Below, one piece after another: positions 53,243 to 62,463 of a stretch of 64,000 nt of DNA. The notes under the pieces are model-generated. The model did not search any database. It saw nothing but the letters and a program-made list of their open reading frames with translations, and was not told the origin of the DNA. Each line of letters begins with the position of its first letter. Positions within the stretch are counted from its first letter, which is position 1. The translations under genes and the position numbers were made by a program. This DNA is from CANDYO01 sp964627795 (GTDB lineage Bacteria; Pseudomonadota; Alphaproteobacteria; Rickettsiales; CANDYO01): assembly GCA_964627795.1 (NCBI GenBank), contig CAZVLF010000001.1:207639-271638 (forward strand). The letters run 5' to 3'.

Positions 53243-54672
53243 AAGCTGAATTGTTATTATCTTTAAATATAATTATTCCTCTTTTATCTTCTCTATTTAG
53301 ACATAAATTTATTGTTATATTTTTAAGTTTAATTCTTTTAATAAATAACTTTGTAATCTATTATTTTAATATAAAAGGAGATCTTATTTTAGGGGAAATA
53401 TTAGGTAATTATAAACTCTCTCTTAAAATAAACTCTTACTCTGTTCTTTTTTCAATAATGGTTAGCGCTCTTACTTTTATTACTAATATTTATAGTTATG
53501 GTTATCTTAAGGGAATTCAAGAATCAAGATTAAAACATGATCTTAATCCCAAAATTCATTTTTTTTTCATGCCTTTAGCCATTCTTGCTGCTATAAATAC
53601 AGCTTATAGCGCAAACCTAATTACATTATTTATATTTTATGAGTTACTCACCTTAACTACCTATCCTCTTGTAATTCAATCTTTTAGTGAGAATGCTAAA
53701 AAGGCAGGTAGATTATATTTCTTCACTCTTTTTGGTTCATCAAGCTTTTTCCTTCTGTTAGCTATGATTTATCTTGATAGCTTAAATTTACTAAATTTAT
53801 TTATTGATAGTCCAAGTTTACTATCTTCTTTGAGTTCAAAGGAAATATTAGGGCTTTTAATATGTTTTGTCTTTGGGTTTAGTAAAACTGCTATTTTTCC
53901 TCTTTACAAATGGCTTCCAAAAGCAATGGTAGCGCCTATTCCAGTGAGTGGAATATTGCATGCTGTGGCTGTTGTTAAAACAGGTATTTTTGCTTTAATG
54001 AAGGTTTTTTTATATGTTTTTGGACTTAATTTACTTGAATCTATTAAATTGTTTGAACCCTATACCATAAACTGGCTGGTATATTTAGCATGTTTTACAG
54101 CAATTTTTGCTTCATTAAAAGCTACGAAACAAGAAAGTCTTAAAAAGCTGCTTGCTTATTCTACTATAGCTCAATTAAGCTATATGATAATAAGCCTATG
54201 CTTTGTAACTGAAAAAAACTTTGATACAGCTTTTAACCTTCTTTTAGGCCATAGTATTGCAAAATTAATTCTCTTTTTTGTTGCAGGAAATATTTATCTT
54301 ACAACTCATAAGCTATATATTTCTGAAATGGGCAGTATTATTAAAATTATGCCAATATCTGTAACAATTTTTATCATAGCAGCACTTTCCTTGATTGGTT
54401 TTCCTTACACACCTGGGTATTTGATTTCTTCAAAACTTATTGATATTATATATTGTCAAAATTTTATTGGGTCAGTTGCCGTAACAACATTACTTTTGTG
54501 TAAAATTCTTTCATGTTATTATTTTGGTAAAACTATATTTGTTATGCTAAGCCCATCAAATAATAGAATAGAAATTTTTTACAGAGATAAAAAGCTAGAA
54601 ATTTTTGTATTATTTTCTTTTATAATTTTATCGTTAATTTTATTTAGTTACCTTCAACTAATTTCCAAATAA
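53239..54672 (+). CDS. MnhD/NuoM-like proton antiporter subunit, second copy
   Basis: A 477-residue paralogue-like member of the same transporter family, translationally coupled to the first. It has FIFYELLTLTTYPLV near 135, FGFSKTAIFPLYKWLPKAMVAPIPVSG near 215-240, with the two membrane lysines, and LAYSTIAQLSYMI near 310. It is close to NuoM/MnhD in motif pattern. The pair may be two subunits of a split antiporter. The 3' end overlaps the convergent ffh gene by 15 bp. Confidence 0.82.
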   Translation: MKAELLLSLNIIIPLLSSLFRHKFIVIFLSLILLINNFVIYYFNIKGDLILGEILGNYKLSLKINSYSVLFSIMVSALTFITNIYSYGYLKGIQESRLKHDLNPKIHFFFMPLAILAAINTAYSANLITLFIFYELLTLTTYPLVIQSFSENAKKAGRLYFFTLFGSSSFFLLLAMIYLDSLNLLNLFIDSPSLLSSLSSKEILGLLICFVFGFSKTAIFPLYKWLPKAMVAPIPVSGILHAVAVVKTGIFALMKVFLYVFGLNLLESIKLFEPYTINWLVYLACFTAIFASLKATKQESLKKLLAYSTIAQLSYMIISLCFVTEKNFDTAFNLLLGHSIAKLILFFVAGNIYLTTHKLYISEMGSIIKIMPISVTIFIIAALSLIGFPYTPGYLISSKLIDIIYCQNFIGSVAVTTLLLCKILSCYYFGKTIFVMLSPSNNRIEIFYRDKKLEIFVLFSFIILSLILFSYLQLISK

Positions 54673-56007
54673 CTTCCCTAGCCCTGAACGTAATAAAGAT
54701 TTTTGGTCCATCTTACCAAATTTTTTCATCATATTGCTCATTTCTTGAAAATGATTAAGTAACTGATTTACTGCTTGGACTTTAACTCCAGCTCCTGATG
54801 CTATCCTTTTTCTTCTTGAACCATTTATAATTTTAAAATTTTTTCTTTCCTCTTCTGTCATTGATAATATAATAGCCTCTTGATGCTTTAAATGTTTTTC
54901 ATTTAAGCTTGCTTGCCCAAGTTGGTTCTTAATCTTATTCAAACCAGGAATCATGCCTATTATTGAACTTATTCCTCCCATTTTCTTTAAATTTCTAATT
55001 TGAGAAAGAAGGTCATTTAAGTCAAAGCTTCCTTTTTTGATTTTTGAAGCCATTCTTTCAGCTTCTTCTTGGTTAATTGTTCCAGCTGCTTGTTCTACTA
55101 AGGATACAATATCACCCATGCCTAGAATTCTTGATGCCATTCTTTCTGGATGGAACTCTTGAAACTCACTAAGCTTTTCACCAATACCCACATACTTGAT
55201 TGGGCAACCAGTATTAAATTTTATACTAAGTGCTGCACCACCTCTACTATCACCATCAATTCTTGTTAATATGCAACTAGTTAAGCTTAAAGCTTGATTA
55301 AATTTTTCTGCTACATTAACAGCATCTTGACCCATTAGCGAATCTGCAACAAACATAATTTCTATAGGATTTGTTAGCTTTTTAATTTGCGCAAGTTCTT
55401 CCATTAATTGATCGTCAATATGTAATCTTCCTGCTGTGTCTAATATCAAAACGTCTGTGACGGAATTTTTTGCAGTATTTAAAGCTCTTTTAGCTATATC
55501 AATTGCTTTTTCGTCTTTTATAATCGGCAAAGAACTTACATTTATTTGTTTTGCAAGAGTTTCTAACTGTTCCTTAGCTGCAGGTCTTGCAGTATCAAGG
55601 GATGCAAGCATAACATGCTTACTCATCTTCTGTTTAAGCCATAAAGCTAATTTTGCACTTGAAGTTGTTTTCCCTGAACCTTGCAAGCCAACCATCATTA
55701 TAACAGCTGGAGGAGCAACTGATATATCTATAGGACTATTTTTTTCTCCAAGAATTTTAACTAGCTCATCATGAACAATTTTAACAATCATTTGTCCAGG
55801 AGAAATGCTTTTGATAATTTTTTCTCCTTTTGCTTCTTGCTTAATATTATTAATTAATTCTCTTACTACACTTAAGGATACATCAGCCTCAAGAAGGGCT
55901 ATCCTTATTTCTCGCATTGTCTGATCTATATCAGACTCAGTTAAAAGCCCTCTGGAAGTTATTTTATCAATAATTTTTGTTAAATTACTACTTAATGAAT
56001 CAAACAT
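54658..56007 (-). CDS. ffh: signal recognition particle protein Ffh
   Basis: Ffh (SRP54) binds the 4.5S RNA and nascent membrane proteins. The 449-residue protein has the N domain, G domain with GLQGSGKTTSSAKLA near residue 110 and DTAGRLHID, TRIDGDSRGGAALS, and a methionine-rich M domain ending in the RRKRIASGAG motif and MSNMMKKFG. No 4.5S RNA gene was found here. A palindrome lies in its upstream region (56034-56048). Confidence 0.97.
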   Translation of the reverse strand: MFDSLSSNLTKIIDKITSRGLLTESDIDQTMREIRIALLEADVSLSVVRELINNIKQEAKGEKIIKSISPGQMIVKIVHDELVKILGEKNSPIDISVAPPAVIMMVGLQGSGKTTSSAKLALWLKQKMSKHVMLASLDTARPAAKEQLETLAKQINVSSLPIIKDEKAIDIAKRALNTAKNSVTDVLILDTAGRLHIDDQLMEELAQIKKLTNPIEIMFVADSLMGQDAVNVAEKFNQALSLTSCILTRIDGDSRGGAALSIKFNTGCPIKYVGIGEKLSEFQEFHPERMASRILGMGDIVSLVEQAAGTINQEEAERMASKIKKGSFDLNDLLSQIRNLKKMGGISSIIGMIPGLNKIKNQLGQASLNEKHLKHQEAIILSMTEEERKNFKIINGSRRKRIASGAGVKVQAVNQLLNHFQEMSNMMKKFGKMDQKSLLRSGLGKLFGN

Positions 56008-56033
56008 ATAAATCTAAATTTAATAATATTAAT

Positions 56034-56048
56034 ATATGATGATCATAT
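56034..56048. repeat. 15-bp palindrome upstream of ffh
   Basis: ATATGAT, a central G, then ATCATAT form a perfect palindrome 26 nt upstream of the ffh ATG. It could be a regulator site, though AT-rich DNA often yields such repeats. Confidence 0.25.
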
Positions 56049-56131
56049 TACAATATAGGCTAAACAAAGGAAAGAATGTTTTTAAAAAATAGAAATAGAA
56101 GTTTAGTTGAAATAAGAAAATTATTTTTTCA

Positions 56132-56154
56132 AGGAGCTGGTAAAACCAACTCCT
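56132..56154 (-). terminator. hairpin after the virB2-like gene
   Basis: A 10-bp stem with one wobble pair (AGGAGCTGGT with ACCAACTCCT) and an AAA loop lies 17 nt after the pilin stop. On the minus strand T-runs flank it but the tract after the stem is interrupted, so it may be a terminator or a stabilising 3' hairpin. Confidence 0.5.
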
Positions 56155-56171
56155 CAAAAAAAACTTTATAG

Positions 56172-56510
56172 CTAGTAGCAGCTGTTTGTACCTTGACCAG
56201 ACAACCAGTTGATAATCTTACCAGCACTGAAGATGAACGTGATACCAAGTGCAATTGAAAGAGCAAGAGGCCATTGCAATTTACCCATGAAAACACCAAC
56301 ACCTAATACCACTAATGCAATCATACCCATAGTCTTACCGATTGGACCAGTAAGCTTTGTAACTATAATACATAATACGGTACTGATACCATCATCAGTA
56401 GTATATGAGGTAGAAAATGACATTTCTGGCATTAAAAGAAGTGCAGCAGTTAAGCAGAACAACAATCCAATTTGCCATAAATTATCTGTTGATAACTTTG
56501 AGTTTAACAT
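56172..56510 (-). CDS. virB2: VirB2/TrbC-family conjugal pilin (orphan)
   Basis: A 112-residue protein with a hydrophobic N-terminal leader (about residues 14-32, ending in MSFS) and two helices (about 58-75 and 80-97) separated by a short loop (GKLQ), the layout of TrbC/VirB2 type IV secretion pilins. The final CY dipeptide and single basic loop also fit. Rickettsiales carry several dispersed virB2 copies outside the main rvh clusters. AGGAG sits 8 nt before the ATG, a candidate promoter lies at 56567-56594, and a hairpin follows. It is monocistronic here. Confidence 0.85.
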   Translation of the reverse strand: MLNSKLSTDNLWQIGLLFCLTAALLLMPEMSFSTSYTTDDGISTVLCIIVTKLTGPIGKTMGMIALVVLGVGVFMGKLQWPLALSIALGITFIFSAGKIINWLSGQGTNSCY

Positions 56511-56566
56511 TATTATTACTCCTAGTTTAGTTAGTAAAAAATATCACCTTTGAAAGCTTCCCAGGG

Positions 56567-56594
56567 ATATTCTAATTAAATTAGTATTTTTCAA
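56567..56594 (-). promoter_or_regulatory. candidate promoter of virB2
   Basis: On the minus strand TTGAAA (56589-56594) and GAATAT (56567-56572) are spaced by 16 nt, 57 nt before the start codon, followed by a good Shine-Dalgarno. The rest of the 288-bp gap 56511-56798 holds only a weak hairpin near 56662-56688 and no gene that I can see. Confidence 0.35.
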
Positions 56595-56798
56595 CACTAA
56601 ATCCATTAGATCTTAAAAGAGAAATCTTAACAAAAGGTTAAGCTAATCTACTTTTAATCTACCGCTCAAGATTTTTCAATCTTAAGTGGAAAATCATATA
56701 TAAAATATCGTCCTTCCTTTTAGTAAAGTCAATTTATATTTAAGGAAATAAAGATTTACTAAATAGGAATGTGGCAATTTCGCAACTTATAGTTTAAA

Positions 56799-57962
56799 TT
56801 ATTCAAAAATTTTATGCTTAAAAATTAGAATATAGCCCGCTATAAGGCTAATAGTTATAGTAACACAAATAGTTAAACCTATTGTAAGATAGTTACCATT
56901 ATAAAAATAACTAGCAGCTGAAATTGCTATGGTTGATAAAATTAACCTAGCTGAAACTAATAAAGCTCCTATTCTTCCTTTAGCTCCTTTTATTGCTTCA
57001 AGCGATAACGGCCATAATATGGCAACTGGATAAGCCATGCCTACAGCTTGAAATAACATACTAATAGTAATAAATAGTGGATCTTTTATGTCCATAATTA
57101 TTATAGATAAAGAAAGGCCAAAAAATATTAGTAGAATAAAACTTGAAAATATCATACTCAATTTTTCTCCAAGCTTGCTTATAAAAATTCCGGTTGAAAG
57201 GCTTGCGCACGCAAACACAGCTGCAATTGCGCCCTGATATAAAGCAAAAGAATCCAAATTAACTTTAAGATCTTCAATATATAAAACAGGAGAGATAGCT
57301 ATAAAAACGTAATAAGACTGCATTGCAAAGGAGAGGCATAAAATAAACCAAATAGTTTTGCTTGATTTAAATATAAGCGAATATTCTGTCCAACAAAAAT
57401 TAAATTTGGAATTAGACTTTTTAATTTCTTTAGGCAAAAATAAAATAACAAGTAATAAACTTAAAAAACCCATGATTAATAAAACCATGAAATTGCCTTT
57501 CCATCCATATGCCATATTAATATAGCAGCCTATAACTGGAGCGAATGCCATAGCTATTGTTATTGCTGCATTAATTATGCCTATCCTAGATTGAATTTGA
57601 TTTGAAGGATATTTATCAGAAATAATTACATAAGCCAATACAGCTGGTCCTGAAATACCAATCCCTTGTAGGGCTCTTCCTAAAAGAATTATCCAGAACT
57701 TCGGTGCAAATGCACAAAGTATACTTCCCACAATAAAAATCAAAAGACTATAAATAAGAACTGGCTTCCTTCCATACTTATCAGCAAAAGAACCAACAAA
57801 TAATGCTGTGATACAATGAGTCAAAAAATTTACTCCAACCGTAAGCTCTACTGTAAATGGAGTAATAGCAAATTCTTTCTGTAGCACAGGAAAACTTGGA
57901 ACAAATAGGTCCATTTCTGCTCCAGCAAGTATTTCAAGGAATATAGCAGTTAATAACAACAT
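56799..57962 (-). CDS. MFS drug-resistance-type transporter (Bcr/CflA-like)
   Basis: A 387-residue, 12-helix major facilitator protein. The motif GSFADKYGRKPVLI (between helices 2 and 3) and LLGRALQGIGISGPAVLAYVIISD are typical of the Bcr/CflA subgroup of proton-driven exporters. Rickettsiales often hold many such transporters. Substrate unknown. It transcribes toward the pilin gene but is separated by 288 bp. Confidence 0.88.
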   Translation of the reverse strand: MLLLTAIFLEILAGAEMDLFVPSFPVLQKEFAITPFTVELTVGVNFLTHCITALFVGSFADKYGRKPVLIYSLLIFIVGSILCAFAPKFWIILLGRALQGIGISGPAVLAYVIISDKYPSNQIQSRIGIINAAITIAMAFAPVIGCYINMAYGWKGNFMVLLIMGFLSLLLVILFLPKEIKKSNSKFNFCWTEYSLIFKSSKTIWFILCLSFAMQSYYVFIAISPVLYIEDLKVNLDSFALYQGAIAAVFACASLSTGIFISKLGEKLSMIFSSFILLIFFGLSLSIIIMDIKDPLFITISMLFQAVGMAYPVAILWPLSLEAIKGAKGRIGALLVSARLILSTIAISAASYFYNGNYLTIGLTICVTITISLIAGYILIFKHKIFE

Positions 57963-58040
57963 ATTTTAAAATTTGCTTAAATTTCTTTTAAAAAGGTTTT
58001 TAATATTATAATCTAAAACTAAATATGAAAAGGAAAAATT

Positions 58041-59426
58041 ATGATTTGGACAAGCAATGAAGCTGCACTAGCTACCAAGGGAGAAATTCATTCTGAATGG
58101 GAAGGGGGTAAATTGGTTTTTGACAGTAGGCTTATTGAACCAGGAGATATTTTTATTGCTCTTCCAGGACAAACAAATGATGGACATCAATTTGTAAATG
58201 AGGCTCTTAAAAAAGGTGCTGCTGCTGCAATTGTCTCTAAATTGCCAGAAGAGCTTAAAAACAAGAATAATAAAATACTTTTGGTTAAAGATACTCTTGA
58301 GGCGCTTAAAAATATGGCTTTATATAAAAGAAGTAAATCTAAAGCTACATTTGTTGCTGTTACTGGCAGCGTTGGAAAAACAAGCATTAAAGAACAATTA
58401 GGACTTGCTTTTTCAGCACATGGAAAAACTTTTTTTAGCCGTGCTAATTATAATAATTTTCTTGGTGTACCTTTAAATTTAGCCTCTTTACCTGATGACG
58501 CCGACTTCGCTATATTTGAAATGGGGATGGACCACGCAGGAGAGATAGAACCTTTAAGCCAAATAGTTAAGCCTAATATTGCTATAATAAGCATGATAGA
58601 AAATATTCATCGAGCAAATTTTGATTCTATTGAAGGAATTGCAAAAGCAAAAGCCGAAATATTTTCTGGATTGAATAAAGAAAGTACTGTTTTAATTAAC
58701 TCTCTAAGTAATTGCTATGAATTTTTGCTTGAATTAGCAGACAAAAATAAAAATATAGCAAAAGTTATTAGCTTTGGTATAGATAGTAATATAATTGATT
58801 ATCAAGTTAAGAACAACCAAACACGCACACAACTAAATATTTTTGGCCAGCAAGTCGATATTATTTTAGATTATATTCTTCCTCAACATCAAATAGCAAA
58901 TATGGCTATTGTGCTTAGTATTATAAAAACCTTAAATTTAAATATTGAGGCTTCAGTAAAAAAGCTTCAAAAATTTGAATTACCACGCGGAAGAGGCAAG
59001 GTATCAAAAATAATGTTTGATAATAAAGAAATTACTATAATTGATGATAGCTATAATGCTGGCCCGGTATCTGTTAAAGCTGCCTTGAAGAATATGACAA
59101 ATTATGAGGGAAGAAAAATAGCTATTCTTGGAGATATGGTTGATCTTGGCCCAGAAAGCCTGGAAATGCATATTAATTTAAAAGAAGACATTATGAAGCA
59201 TAATATTGATAAAGTTATCTGCTTTGGAAAGCAAATGACAAATCTTTATGATTGCTTAGAAGAGAATAGAAAGCTTGGATCTTTCCTTGATCTTCAATCT
59301 CTTGCAAAATTTTTACCAACTATACTTGAGAATGGAGATATTGTATTAATTAAAGGATCATTATATATTAATAATCTATACGGATTTACCAAATATTTTT
59401 TAGAAGGAAAATTAGATAAAATTTAA
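58041..59426 (+). CDS. murF: UDP-MurNAc-tripeptide--D-alanyl-D-alanine ligase
   Basis: MurF adds D-Ala-D-Ala to the peptidoglycan precursor. The 461-residue Mur ligase has FDSRLIEPGDIFIALPG near the N-terminus, the ATP-binding TGSVGKTSIKE near residue 113, FEMGMDHAGEI, and the C-terminal DDSYNAGPVS. AAGGA precedes the ATG, and mraY follows after 14 nt, as in the usual division and cell-wall cluster. Confidence 0.96.
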   Translation: MIWTSNEAALATKGEIHSEWEGGKLVFDSRLIEPGDIFIALPGQTNDGHQFVNEALKKGAAAAIVSKLPEELKNKNNKILLVKDTLEALKNMALYKRSKSKATFVAVTGSVGKTSIKEQLGLAFSAHGKTFFSRANYNNFLGVPLNLASLPDDADFAIFEMGMDHAGEIEPLSQIVKPNIAIISMIENIHRANFDSIEGIAKAKAEIFSGLNKESTVLINSLSNCYEFLLELADKNKNIAKVISFGIDSNIIDYQVKNNQTRTQLNIFGQQVDIILDYILPQHQIANMAIVLSIIKTLNLNIEASVKKLQKFELPRGRGKVSKIMFDNKEITIIDDSYNAGPVSVKAALKNMTNYEGRKIAILGDMVDLGPESLEMHINLKEDIMKHNIDKVICFGKQMTNLYDCLEENRKLGSFLDLQSLAKFLPTILENGDIVLIKGSLYINNLYGFTKYFLEGKLDKI

Positions 59427-59440
59427 TCAAGGAACCTTAA

Positions 59441-60529
59441 ATGCTATACCACTTATTTTATCCTTTAGCTGAGCATTTTCAATTGTTCAATCTTTTTCGC
59501 TACATTACTTTTAGAAGCGCTGGAGCAGTTTTAACATCTCTTTTACTAGCTTTTTTTACCATGCCTTTTTTGATAAGATATTTGAAAGTTAAATTTAATA
59601 AAGGCCAACCTATAAGAATTGACGGACCAGAACAACATCTAGCTAAGCAAGGAACTCCTAGTATGGGAGGAATTGTGATTATCTTTTCTTTAGTGTTAAC
59701 TTCTATAATGTGGGGGGACTTATCAAATTGTTACCTTTGGCTAGCTTTATTTGTAACTACCTCATGCGCATTGTTAGGCTTTGCTGATGATTATTTAAAA
59801 TTATCAAAATATAATCCAAAAGGTGTTCCAGGTAGAATTAAGCTGATTGCTCAATTAACTATCTCTATAATAGCTGGTATTTGGATTCAAAAAATTGCAC
59901 CTTCTTCTTATAATAGCCATATCACTTTTCCATTTATTAAAGATTATCTTCTTAATATTGGTTGGTTTTATATTCCTTTTATTTCTTTTGTATTAGTTGG
60001 ATCTTCTAATTCTGTTAACCTTACTGATGGACTAGATGGATTAGCAATAGTGCCTATAATTATTGCCTCTTCATGCTTTGCTTTAATAGCATATTTGGTT
60101 GGAAGTTATGGTTATTCATCTTATTTACATATTCAATATGTAGAAAATAGTGCCGAGCTTGCAGTTTTTTGTGCAGCATTAATTGGCTCAGGATTAGGAT
60201 TCTTATGGTACAATGCTCAGCCTGCAGAGATAATGATGGGTGATATAGGAAGCCTTGCATGCGGTGGAGCTATAGGAATAATTAGTGTTATAACTAAACA
60301 TGAGCTTACTCTTGCTATAATTGGAGGATTATTTGTATTAGAAGCTTTATCTGTTATTATCCAAGTTTATTATTATAGATTTACCAATGGTAAAAGATTT
60401 TTCAAAATGGCTCCTCTTCATCATCATTTCGAGAAGAATGGGTGGAGCGAATCAAAGGTTGTTGTAAGGTTTTGGATTATTTCGTTAATTTTTGCTATAA
60501 TAGGGCTTCTTACTCTTAAAATAAGGTAA
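59441..60529 (+). CDS. mraY: phospho-N-acetylmuramoyl-pentapeptide transferase
   Basis: MraY makes lipid I on undecaprenyl phosphate. The 362-residue protein has about ten helices and the family motifs FADDYLKL, NLTDGLDGLA and APLHHHFEKNGW. AAGGA lies upstream. In most proteobacteria murD and ftsW follow; here acs follows, so the cluster is broken. A coding run of six G occurs near 59715. Confidence 0.97.
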   Translation: MLYHLFYPLAEHFQLFNLFRYITFRSAGAVLTSLLLAFFTMPFLIRYLKVKFNKGQPIRIDGPEQHLAKQGTPSMGGIVIIFSLVLTSIMWGDLSNCYLWLALFVTTSCALLGFADDYLKLSKYNPKGVPGRIKLIAQLTISIIAGIWIQKIAPSSYNSHITFPFIKDYLLNIGWFYIPFISFVLVGSSNSVNLTDGLDGLAIVPIIIASSCFALIAYLVGSYGYSSYLHIQYVENSAELAVFCAALIGSGLGFLWYNAQPAEIMMGDIGSLACGGAIGIISVITKHELTLAIIGGLFVLEALSVIIQVYYYRFTNGKRFFKMAPLHHHFEKNGWSESKVVVRFWIISLIFAIIGLLTLKIR

Positions 60530-60578
60530 TATAATAGTTTAATTACTTGACTAAAAATGTAGAACTTGCCACTATTGA

Positions 60579-62462
60579 TTGCATTTTATGGATAGAAATC
60601 ATATGGCTATAAATAAAGCAAAAGATTTTGATCAGTATTTACATAATTACAATTTTTCCCTTCAAGATCCTCAAACTTTTTGGGCGGCAGAAGCTGAAAA
60701 ACTTAGTTGGACTAAAAAATTTACTAAAGTAAAATCAAGCTCCTTTTCTCTTAATGATCATCATATTAAATGGTTTGAGGATGGAGAACTTAACGTTTCT
60801 TATAATTGCTTAGACCGACATTTAAACAAAAATAAAACTGCCATTATATGGCAAGACAATGATCCAAAAATATATAAAAAAATTACTTATGATGAATTGC
60901 ATAAGCAGGTTTGTAAATTAGCTAATGCTCTTAAAAAACTTGGTGTTAAAAAGGGTGATAGAGTTATAATATATTTGCCGATGATTCCAGAAGCCGCTAT
61001 ATCAATGCTTGCATGTGCAAGAATTGGAGCTATTCATTCGGTAGTTTTTGGTGGATTTTCTAGCGAGGCTATTGCCACAAGAATTTCTGATTGCCAGCCT
61101 AAATTGGTGATCACCGCTGATGGTACATATCGTGGAAATAAACTTATTGAAATAAAAAGAAATGTTGATGAAGCATATAAAATCACTGGTACTATAAAAA
61201 CTTTAGTTGTTAACCATTTAGGAACTAAGTTAACTTTAAATAGGGAAGAATTTGATTATCACAATTTAGTTAACGAGTCTAAAGAATTATGCACTCCAGA
61301 ATCAATGAACGCTGAGGACCCTCTTTTTATACTTTATACTTCAGGCTCCACAGGAAAACCCAAAGGAGTGCTTCATACTAGTGGTGGATATTTACTTTAT
61401 GCTTCAATGACCCATCGCCATATATTTGATTTAGAAGAAAATGATATTTATTGGTGCACCGCAGACATTGGGTGGATTACTGGCCATTCATACGTGGTTT
61501 ATGGTCCATTATGTAATGGAGCGACCACCTTAATGTTTGAAGGTATACCTACCTGGCCTAATCAATCAAGATTCTGGGAAATAATAGAAAAGTTTAAAGT
61601 TTCAATTTTTTATACTGCTCCAACTGCATTAAGATCTTTGCTTAAATTTGGAGATGATCATGTTTTAAAACATGACCTTTCTTCTTTAAGAATGCTTGGA
61701 AGTGTTGGAGAACCAATTGATCCTAAAACATGGCAATGGTTTTATGATATTGTAGGCCAAAAAAAATGTAAAATTGCTGATACTTGGTGGCAAACAGAGA
61801 CAGGTGGCATATTGATTTCTCCTTTACCAGTAACTAAGGCAAAGCCAGGTTCAGCTACACTTCCTTTCTATGGAATTAAGCCTAAAGTCTTAGAAAATAG
61901 TGCACTTGTTATAGAAGACTCTTGGCCTGGAATGTTAAGAAATCTTTATAATGCGCGGGAAAGATTTTTAGATAGTTATTTTTCTGATTATCCTAATTAT
62001 TATTATAGTGGAGATGGAGCATATCAAGATGAAGATGGATATTTTTGGATAACTGGAAGAATTGATGATATACTTAAAGTATCAGGACACAGAATTGGTA
62101 GCGCGGAAATTGAGTCTGTACTTGTTAAACATCCACAAGTTGCTGAGTCAGCTATAGTTGGTTATCCCCATGAGATAAAAGGACAATCTATTTTTGCTTA
62201 TATAGTTCTTAAGGAAAACTATTTACCTTCAGAGCAATTAAAAAGTGATTTAATTAATCTAGTTCGAGACTCAATTGGGCATATAGCCACAATTGAAAAG
62301 TTAGTTTGGGTAGATCAATTACCTAAGACCAGATCAGGAAAAGTTATAAGAAGGATATTAAGAAAAATTGCCTCTGATATTTATGATGATTTAGGAGATA
62401 TAACTACACTTACAGATTCTAAAGTTATTGATAATATTATTAGTATTGTAAAGGAGCTTTAA
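60579..62462 (+). CDS. acs: acetyl-CoA synthetase-like acyl-CoA ligase
   Basis: An AMP-forming acyl-CoA synthetase of 627 residues. P-loop-like YTSGSTGKPKGV near 255, DIGWITGHSYVVYGPL, TWWQTETGG near 402, and a C-terminal TRSGKVIRR holding the acetylatable lysine are all present. The region TTLMFEGIPTWPNQSRFWEII points to acetyl-CoA synthetase rather than propionate-type enzymes. Start is uncertain among ATGs at 60579, 60588 and 60603; none has a strong ribosome-binding site. It gives acetyl-CoA from acetate. Confidence 0.9.
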   Translation: MHFMDRNHMAINKAKDFDQYLHNYNFSLQDPQTFWAAEAEKLSWTKKFTKVKSSSFSLNDHHIKWFEDGELNVSYNCLDRHLNKNKTAIIWQDNDPKIYKKITYDELHKQVCKLANALKKLGVKKGDRVIIYLPMIPEAAISMLACARIGAIHSVVFGGFSSEAIATRISDCQPKLVITADGTYRGNKLIEIKRNVDEAYKITGTIKTLVVNHLGTKLTLNREEFDYHNLVNESKELCTPESMNAEDPLFILYTSGSTGKPKGVLHTSGGYLLYASMTHRHIFDLEENDIYWCTADIGWITGHSYVVYGPLCNGATTLMFEGIPTWPNQSRFWEIIEKFKVSIFYTAPTALRSLLKFGDDHVLKHDLSSLRMLGSVGEPIDPKTWQWFYDIVGQKKCKIADTWWQTETGGILISPLPVTKAKPGSATLPFYGIKPKVLENSALVIEDSWPGMLRNLYNARERFLDSYFSDYPNYYYSGDGAYQDEDGYFWITGRIDDILKVSGHRIGSAEIESVLVKHPQVAESAIVGYPHEIKGQSIFAYIVLKENYLPSEQLKSDLINLVRDSIGHIATIEKLVWVDQLPKTRSGKVIRRILRKIASDIYDDLGDITTLTDSKVIDNIISIVKEL

Positions 62463-62463
62463 A

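Noticed and set aside
55436..55774. 112-codon frame opposite ffh
   Set aside because: Antisense to the Ffh G domain; composition reflects the complementary codons only.
56662..56688. Imperfect hairpin between the MFS gene and virB2
   Set aside because: The stem has a mismatch and wobble and no T-run on the minus strand, so I do not call a terminator.
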